Notes under the pieces: model-generated | What the model saw: only the letters and a program-made list of their open reading frames with translations | The model's database searches: none | What the model was told of the DNA's origin: nothing | Translations under genes and position numbers: made by a program | In this document: one piece after another, positions 58,937 to 64,000 of the stretch | Numbering within the stretch: position 1 is the stretch's first letter | Layout: each line of letters starts with the position of its first letter | NCBI RefSeq assembly: GCF_001458295.1 | Contig: NZ_CYUD01000003.1 | Location: 1-64,000, forward strand | Source of the DNA: Ruegeria denitrificans | GTDB lineage: Bacteria; Pseudomonadota; Alphaproteobacteria; Rhodobacterales; Rhodobacteraceae | Reading direction: 5' to 3' | DNA: 64,000 bases

Positions 58937-59389
58937 ATGCCGGAAGGCTTAGTTATCCGCCCCCTCGAATTGAAAGATCACGAAGAGTGGAGCCGCTTAT
59001 GGACGGCATATTTGGAGTTCTACGAGACCTCTGTTTCAGAACAAGTCTATGAGATTTCGTTCAACAGGTTGTTGTCAACAGATGCAGGTGAATACAATTG
59101 TCTTATCGCTGAGTTGGAAGGAAGGCCGGTTGGAATAGCGCACTACCTTTACCATAGGTTCATGTGGTCAGTGGAGGATACTTGTTATCTGATGGATCTC
59201 TTCGCCGACCCGCAGGTTAGGGGAAAAGGTATTGGTCGGGCTCTAATCGAGTCTGTTTTTCAGATCGCCAAACAGCACGGTGTTCCAACCACCTATTGGA
59301 CAACTCAAGAAAATAACTACCAAGGTCGAATTTTGTACGACAAGGTGGCTAAAAGAACGCCATTTATTGTTTATGAAAAAGACGAATGA
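58937..59389 (+). CDS. GNAT-family N-acetyltransferase
   Basis: 150 residues from ATG 58937 (GGAGGAACC ahead). The acetyl-CoA site reads LMDLFADPQVRGKGIGRALIE and the end WTTQENNYQGRILYDKVAK is typical. It follows the amine dehydrogenase by about 55 bp on the same strand and may act on the same small amine; a general role is equally likely. Confidence 0.85.
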   Translation: MPEGLVIRPLELKDHEEWSRLWTAYLEFYETSVSEQVYEISFNRLLSTDAGEYNCLIAELEGRPVGIAHYLYHRFMWSVEDTCYLMDLFADPQVRGKGIGRALIESVFQIAKQHGVPTTYWTTQENNYQGRILYDKVAKRTPFIVYEKDE

Positions 59390-59395
59390 CCAACT

Positions 59396-59440
59396 GCGTT
59401 TTGTCAGAAAGGTCTTGTCGGCACTGTCAGAAGAAACCCA
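59396..59440 (+). repeat. Clustered IS6-type terminal repeat pieces
   Basis: Three partly overlapping IS-end-like pieces occur in 45 bases: TTTTGTCAGAA, GGTCTTGTC and GGCACTGTCAGAAG. Each resembles the GGTCTTGTCAGA terminus, which indicates repeated insertion or deletion at one spot. Confidence 0.5.
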
Positions 59441-59700
59441 CTTGAGCCGGGCAGGTGGTTTCGTAGATTCGCGACATTACAAAACGCTCCCCATTCCGTT
59501 ACTTCAAAACCAGCCCAGTGATCATTCGCCTAGCGGTTATGATGTATGTCCGGTTCCAGCTATCGCTTCGGATCGTGGAAGGCCTTCTGCATGAGCGCGG
59601 CATCGACGTGAACCACGAAGCAATCCGGTTTTGGTGGAACAGACTTGGTCCGTTGTTTGCCGCTGAGATCCGCCGAAACCGCGTCCATAGTCTCCGCGCG
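59420..59700 (+). mobile_element. 5' fragment of an IS6-type element, cut by copy B
   Basis: A left end (GGCACTGTCAG) and about 60 codons of transposase start, with FRYFKTSPVIIRLAVM, VEGLLHERGIDV and NRLGPLFAAEI (in pieces), end abruptly at 59700. It is a different lineage from copy B: their shared residues vary throughout. The remainder of this element is not found on the other side of copy B. Confidence 0.75.
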
Positions 59701-60519
59701 GGTCTTGTCAGAAGAACTTTGCTTGAGCGGGGCAGGGCGGTTGCGTAGCTTTTGTCCATGACCAAACCTGCCTCTTTCAAATACTTTAAAACCAATCCCG
59801 AGATCATTCGCCTTGCGGTTATGCTGTATATCCGATTCCTGCTCTCGCTTCGGAATGTAGAAGATCTGCTGCACGAGCGCGGTATCGACGTGAGCCACGA
59901 AACGGTCCGATATTGGTGGAGCAGGTTCGGTCCGATGTTTGCCGCCGAGATCAGACGAAAGCGAGTTCAGCAACTGCGCGCATTCTCGAAATGAAAGTGG
60001 CACGTGGACGAGGCTTTTTGTGAAGGTAAATGGCAAGAGACACTACCTCTGGCGGGCTGTAGATCATGAGGGCGAAGTGTTGGAAGCAGTTGTCACCAAA
60101 CGCCGAAACAAGCAGGCCGCATTGAAATTCCTCAGGAAACTGATGAAGCGCCATGGCTGTGTGGAAGAGACTGTGACGGATCGCTTCGCATCGTATCGGG
60201 CCGCTCTCAGAGAGCACGGTGCTATCGAAAAACTGCAGACGGGAAGGTGGCTCAACAACCGCGTGGAGAATTTGCATCTTCCGTTTCGACGACGCGAACG
60301 CGCCATGCAACGTTTCAGGCGCATGCGAAGTTTACAGAAATCCGCATCCCTCCATTCCTCCGTCTACAACCACTTCAACCAGGAAAGATCGCTAGCCAGC
60401 AGAGATACCTTCAAGCTGACGCGCACCGCCGCTCTTGCCGAGTGGCGCGAACTTGGCGCGGCATAAACGGCAGCTATACTGGCCTAGCTGAGACTGGTTC
60501 GAATTCCTCTGACAGCACC
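59701..60519 (+). mobile_element. IS6-family-like insertion sequence, decayed copy B
   Basis: An 819-bp unit, left end GGTCTTGTCAGAAG, right end GGTGCTGTCAGAGG on the minus strand. It is very similar to copy A (9977-10794). The flanking 8-mers TCCGCGCG and CATTTGGT differ, so no duplication is kept. It lies between a partial related element and the histidine kinase gene. Confidence 0.82.
59758..60466 (+). pseudogene. IS6-family transposase with a stop and a frameshift
   Basis: From ATG 59758 the frame ends at TGA 59992-59994, where copy A has a Trp codon. Two bases of difference around 60013 (GAGGCTTTTTGTG against GAGGTTTTCGTG) shift the frame by one. The C-terminal two thirds then reads on with the Asp-containing DRFASY, NNRVENLH and RRRERAMQRF to TAA near 60466. 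It carries different defects from copy A, so the two decayed independently. Confidence 0.85.
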
Positions 60520-60537
60520 CATTTGGTCCGTCGGAAG

Positions 60538-61965
60538 TTACCGTGAAGATACGACCCCAGTTTTCAAGGTTCGCAGTTGTTTATTGGTTTCAATCGCCTT
60601 GCTTTCCAACATAGGTAGTTCAATGAAAAACTCGGTGCCTTTGCCGAGAACACTTTTATAGTCAATAATTCCTCCAAAGTGTTCGACAATTTCTTTGGAA
60701 ATATGCATGCCAAGCCCGGTTCCTCCGGCGTGCCGCTCATCTGAAGAGTCAATTTGCGAAAAGCGGTCAAAAACTTTTTCCCGGGAACCTTTTGGAATAC
60801 CGATGCCCTGGTCTTTTACGAATATGCGCACGTTCTTACCGACCCTTTCACAACCAGCTGTGATTTCTCCACCTTCGCGCGAGAATTTGGCTGCGTTGGA
60901 AATCATGTTTGCTAAAACCTGAAGAAGTCGCATTGCGTCCGCTCGTACATACACATTGCCACTGCCGCGGATGTCTTCTGTAATTTCTACATTATGTGCG
61001 CTGACATACCCCAAGTTGCATGAAATTGCTTCTCGAACCAATTCGTGCACTTCAATTTTTCGCTCGCGATAGTTCATTTCGCCAGCTTCCATTTTTTGGA
61101 TGTCGAGCACGTCGTTAATCAAGGAGGCGAGGCGTTCACTGTTCTTGCTTGCCAGGAGAACGAGATTTTGCATCGGTTCAGGAATTTCACCCAATGCACC
61201 GGTATTGAGCAGATCAAGAGATCCCTTGATTGAGGTTAGAGGAGTGCGCAGTTCATGGCTGACTGTGGAAATGAATTGAGACTTGGCAATGTAAGCGGCC
61301 TTTGTTCTTTCATGCTCTTCTTTAAGTTTTTCGAGTTGCTCCAGGTTTTTCCGGTACAGTTTCAGAAATACCAGAGAACAGTCGATCAAGAAGTACATCA
61401 CAAAAATAACGGTGAAAAACTGTAGCCAAAGATCAGACGAAAGCTCGGGACGTTCGACCCAGATGTCCTTCACAACTATGACCATGAATGAAACGCCATA
61501 CATCGCCAGGCGCACACTCATTGCCCAGACAAACTGATGGTTATTCATCGCTGCAAACAACGCCGCTGCAAACAAGAAAAACAAAGGGGTAAAGTGTCCA
61601 CCAACCGGCTGTTTGAAGGCAACTGAAACAGCGTACAGGCAGATCGCAGTTGAGCTGAGGATCGTGTTGAGCAGTATCCACGCAACCATCATTGCAATTG
61701 CTTTATGCTGGTCCGGACCTAAGCGAGGCACGCGTTTTGCGAGCATCAAGTCCTGTACTTCGCAAATTAAGATCACTCCGTAGAACAACAGCGCATTTAC
61801 GGGATCAAAGAAGAATCCGGTAAGAATGGTTGTGGCAAGAAAAATAGCTTGTCGCTGCCATAAAAGCGCGAAGCTCATGGCGGTGTAGTCTTTGATATTT
61901 TGCAAGAGCCGGTTTTCCGGCTCGCCGGTTGATCGGTCCGGCTGTGCTGGGTCGATAGCCGTCAT
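60538..61965 (-). CDS. Membrane sensor histidine kinase (orphan)
   Basis: 475 residues from ATG 61965. Six membrane helices (about residues 30-205) are followed by a coiled coil (LEQLEKLKEEHERTKAAY). The HisKA domain has FISTVSHELRTPLTSIKGSL with the phospho-acceptor His, and the ATP domain has N-box MISNAAKFSREGG, G1 VKDQGIGIP, F-box FDRFSQID and G2 GGTGLGMHISKEI. It senses a membrane-associated or unknown signal. No response regulator gene lies nearby. Its 3' end is 19 bases from the IS end, apparently undamaged. A weak ribosome site makes the start tentative. Confidence 0.85.
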   Translation of the reverse strand: MTAIDPAQPDRSTGEPENRLLQNIKDYTAMSFALLWQRQAIFLATTILTGFFFDPVNALLFYGVILICEVQDLMLAKRVPRLGPDQHKAIAMMVAWILLNTILSSTAICLYAVSVAFKQPVGGHFTPLFFLFAAALFAAMNNHQFVWAMSVRLAMYGVSFMVIVVKDIWVERPELSSDLWLQFFTVIFVMYFLIDCSLVFLKLYRKNLEQLEKLKEEHERTKAAYIAKSQFISTVSHELRTPLTSIKGSLDLLNTGALGEIPEPMQNLVLLASKNSERLASLINDVLDIQKMEAGEMNYRERKIEVHELVREAISCNLGYVSAHNVEITEDIRGSGNVYVRADAMRLLQVLANMISNAAKFSREGGEITAGCERVGKNVRIFVKDQGIGIPKGSREKVFDRFSQIDSSDERHAGGTGLGMHISKEIVEHFGGIIDYKSVLGKGTEFFIELPMLESKAIETNKQLRTLKTGVVSSR

Positions 61966-62237
61966 CCCAATGTCTTTTTTCTCGTACTCACAGGGCGGGA
62001 ATATCCGAACAATGAGGACGCAGTTGGTCGGAATTGGGTTCACAGTTTGGCAATAATTGTGGCGTACCCGGAAAATTGTTGAGTTTCAGGTGGGGTATTT
62101 CCCCAGTTACCGTGGTACCTATATTGTTGCGTAAGTGCCTACATGGGCGTCAAAAGCCTATGATTTCGTTGCTAAGACGGTGTCTTCCCACTTAAGTTGA
62201 AGCGTAGGCAGGCTTTGATACTCCAAGGAACCGCGTT

Positions 62238-63599
62238 TTGACTGCGTTTGGAATGACGAAAATGAAGCAGTTCGACGTCACTCCGGTTGCGGCGAAACTG
62301 GCCGAAAAACCTGTGACTTTGATCCAGTTCGCAAGGTCGGCCGGTCGAAACATGCTTGAAGTCATACCAGTTGAAACTCTGCGCCAAACCTATGTTCGCG
62401 GGCCGCTAAACATACACTACATTTGTGATCCGGAAATGATCACTGAACTGCTTGTTGGGCAGGGCCGCGCTTTTCCTAAGGCAAAGTTCACAAAGGATAT
62501 TATCGGTTCGGCCGTTGGCAACGGTTTGATATTATCCGAGGGTGAGAAATGGCGTCAGCAACGGCGGCGGTATTCTCCTTTGTTCGCGGCCAGAAATCTT
62601 CCGGTTATGGCTAAACATTTTGCTGAAACCGGTGCGGAAGTTGCAGACTCCTTAGCGGAAAACGAAGGTCCGGTAGATGTATCTCAAGTTGCACCTGCCT
62701 CGACTTTGACAAACATTTCACGAGTGATCTTTTCAGGAAACGAAGAGGTCAGCTCTGAGCAAATTCGTTTAGGGCTGATTGCATACTTTAACTATATTTC
62801 AGATTTATCGCTGTTCGATTTGATGGGATTGCCAAAATGGTTGCCGCGCAAGAAATGGCTTATGAGCAAGGCTCCGGTTACCAAGATGAGAGACCTCGCG
62901 CGACAAGTTATAGAACACCGTCGGTCTGAAAACCGGGGTGAACCCCGTGACTTTCTTGATTTCATGATTGAGGCGCTGAAGACGGATTTCGAAGACGAAG
63001 AGACGACTGTCGATAATCTGCTGACCTTTGTAGTTGCAGGTCATGAAACCTCGGCCAACGCGCTGGCTTGGGGGTATTACCTGCTGGCGTTGAACCCAGA
63101 TATTCAAAACAGAATTCGAACTGAAATTCAGGCCGTACGACCTGATGGTTTGGTGGAATTTTCTGACCTTGAGTCGATGCCATTGTTGCGCGCCCACGTG
63201 AAAGAAACTTTGCGCCTTTATCCATCTGCGGCTTTTTTCGCCAGGGATGCGTCAGAAACCGTCGAAATCAAGGGTGTTACAATTGAAAAGGGAGACGCGC
63301 TTTTTTTCCCTGTTTATTCGTTGCACAGAAATGAAAAATTATGGGACGATCCTGATCAATACCGACCGGAACGGTTCTTGGGTGCCACTCTGCCACGCGG
63401 TCAATATATTCCCTTCGGAGATGGGCCCAGAATTTGTATAGGTGCGCAATACGCAGAAACGGAGATCATGGTTTTGATGGCCTCGGTGCTGCGCTGTATA
63501 AATTTTTCGTTGGGCGAGGCAAAATTACCAGAACCAGTTTTGACATTTACGATGCGCACCAGTGGCCCGCTCATACTTGAAGCCGAACGGGCTTCGTAA
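62238..63599 (+). CDS. Cytochrome P450
   Basis: 453 residues from TTG 62238 (AAGGAA ahead); ATG 62253 or 62262 are alternatives. The I-helix oxygen motif reads VAGHETSANAL, the K-helix Glu-x-x-Arg is in KETLRLYPS, and the haem loop FGDGPRICIGAQYAE carries the Cys ligand. A soluble bacterial monooxygenase of unknown substrate; the class with a W-R-Q-Q-R-R near residue 95 is often on fatty acids, sterols or terpenoids. No ferredoxin or ferredoxin reductase gene is adjacent, so partner proteins must come from elsewhere. Confidence 0.9.
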   Translation: MTAFGMTKMKQFDVTPVAAKLAEKPVTLIQFARSAGRNMLEVIPVETLRQTYVRGPLNIHYICDPEMITELLVGQGRAFPKAKFTKDIIGSAVGNGLILSEGEKWRQQRRRYSPLFAARNLPVMAKHFAETGAEVADSLAENEGPVDVSQVAPASTLTNISRVIFSGNEEVSSEQIRLGLIAYFNYISDLSLFDLMGLPKWLPRKKWLMSKAPVTKMRDLARQVIEHRRSENRGEPRDFLDFMIEALKTDFEDEETTVDNLLTFVVAGHETSANALAWGYYLLALNPDIQNRIRTEIQAVRPDGLVEFSDLESMPLLRAHVKETLRLYPSAAFFARDASETVEIKGVTIEKGDALFFPVYSLHRNEKLWDDPDQYRPERFLGATLPRGQYIPFGDGPRICIGAQYAETEIMVLMASVLRCINFSLGEAKLPEPVLTFTMRTSGPLILEAERAS

Positions 63600-63660
63600 G
63601 AAGCCGAAGCGCGAATCCACTTTGCACTCTGAAGAACAAAGGTGTTCCTGACCTTATCTG

Positions 63661-63999
63661 CTATCGATCAAGGTAGGTATTGGTGCTGTAGAGCTCTCGC
63701 AGCACAGTGTCAAAGAGCCTTGTGCTAGGCTTGTTCTTGCGGACGGACTCGGTTGTTGACTGCATTTGCGACTGCGATACGGCGATTTTTTCCGGCTTAC
63801 TTTCTCTCTTGTTTGCTTTTTCACACGCCTGTTTTAGGGCCGCATTCGCACCGGATTTAGAGAAAGAGCGCATTGACAAAGGTGCGCTCATCACCACTTT
63901 GAGATGCGCAGGAGCATTTCGGCTGCTTAAAACTGTCCTCAGTTTCAGATTAAGAACTTCTTCAGTAGGCAGCCGGTTCGTAAAGCCACGCCCGTGAGT
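63661..63999 (-). CDS. C-terminal part of an unidentified protein (runs off the right edge)
   Basis: A minus-strand frame is open from the right edge for 112 codons to TAG/TAA at 63661. It is rich in Ser, Lys, Arg and Gln (KPSTRLFDTVLRELYS at the end). I do not recognise a family. It is more protein-like than the 96-codon plus-strand frame that overlaps it, whose translation is Cys/Phe-rich. Confidence 0.4.
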   Translation of the reverse strand, partial: THGRGFTNRLPTEEVLNLKLRTVLSSRNAPAHLKVVMSAPLSMRSFSKSGANAALKQACEKANKRESKPEKIAVSQSQMQSTTESVRKNKPSTRLFDTVLRELYSTNTYLDR

Positions 64000-64000
64000 T

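Noticed and set aside
63707..63997. 96-codon plus-strand frame at the right edge
   Set aside because: Cys/Phe-rich translation and no ribosome site; the minus-strand frame through the edge is longer and more protein-like.
1..64000. tRNA, rRNA or CRISPR array
   Set aside because: No cloverleaf-like segment with a CCA-type end, no rRNA-like block and no regularly spaced repeat array was recognised while reading; a covariance-model scan would be needed to exclude small RNAs.

Overview
The window looks like the chromosome or a large replicon of a marine alphaproteobacterium, most likely Rhodobacterales (Roseobacter group). The reasons are mid-50s GC by eye, abundant transporters of the TRAP, sugar-ABC and polyamine-ABC types, three Gfo/Idh/MocA dehydrogenases packed in one operon (and a fourth in another), TTG and GTG starts, ATGA operon overlaps, Tad pilus proteins and decayed IS6 and IS66 elements. 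No rRNA, tRNA or CRISPR array was seen. The assignment is inference from gene content; no homology search could be run.

Region 1 (1-9950) is a catabolic island. A di-haem peroxidase (MauG/CCP type) and a Sel1-repeat protein start head to head. They are followed by a minus-strand operon of an SsuD-like FMNH2 monooxygenase, an aldo-keto reductase, a flavin reductase and a complete TRAP transporter. A divergent GntR-HutC regulator and a Gfo/Idh/MocA-fold protein complete it. This set matches the logic of the sulfoquinovose monooxygenase (sulfo-SMO) route.

Region 2 (9950-20400) is worn by mobile DNA: a dead IS6-family copy, an MscS-type channel gene split by a complete IS66 element with a perfect 8-bp target duplication, a second truncated channel gene, three Tad-type minor pilus/VWA genes, a dispersed 64-bp repeat and gene remnants.

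Region 3 (20380-33810) is a sugar or cyclitol island: two Gfo/Idh/MocA dehydrogenases, a ribose/inositol-type ABC transporter, a MocC/IolE-like isomerase, a third Gfo/Idh/MocA dehydrogenase, an SDR, a divergent LacI regulator with two palindromic operators, a MocD-like di-iron desaturase/oxygenase, a MocE-like Rieske ferredoxin and a mutarotase-like protein. It resembles the rhizopine (moc) demethylation and catabolism genes and suggests use of an O-methylated cyclitol or sugar.

Region 4 (33950-58900) is a large methylated-amine/betaine island: an amine oxidase, a Rieske oxygenase with a small partner, a PotFGHI-like transporter, three BetI-like TetR regulators, a GcvT-fused dimethylglycine/sarcosine dehydrogenase, a phosphobase-type methyltransferase, a four-gene operon (two CrtI-like flavoproteins, a GcvT-like protein, a class III aminotransferase), a MATE exporter, a PuuB-like oxidase and a trimethylamine-dehydrogenase-family enzyme with an altered substrate pocket. 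Near-identical palindromes around TGAATGATCATTCA tie the separate transcription units together. The right end holds nested IS6 remnants, an orphan histidine kinase, a cytochrome P450 and the edge of one more gene.
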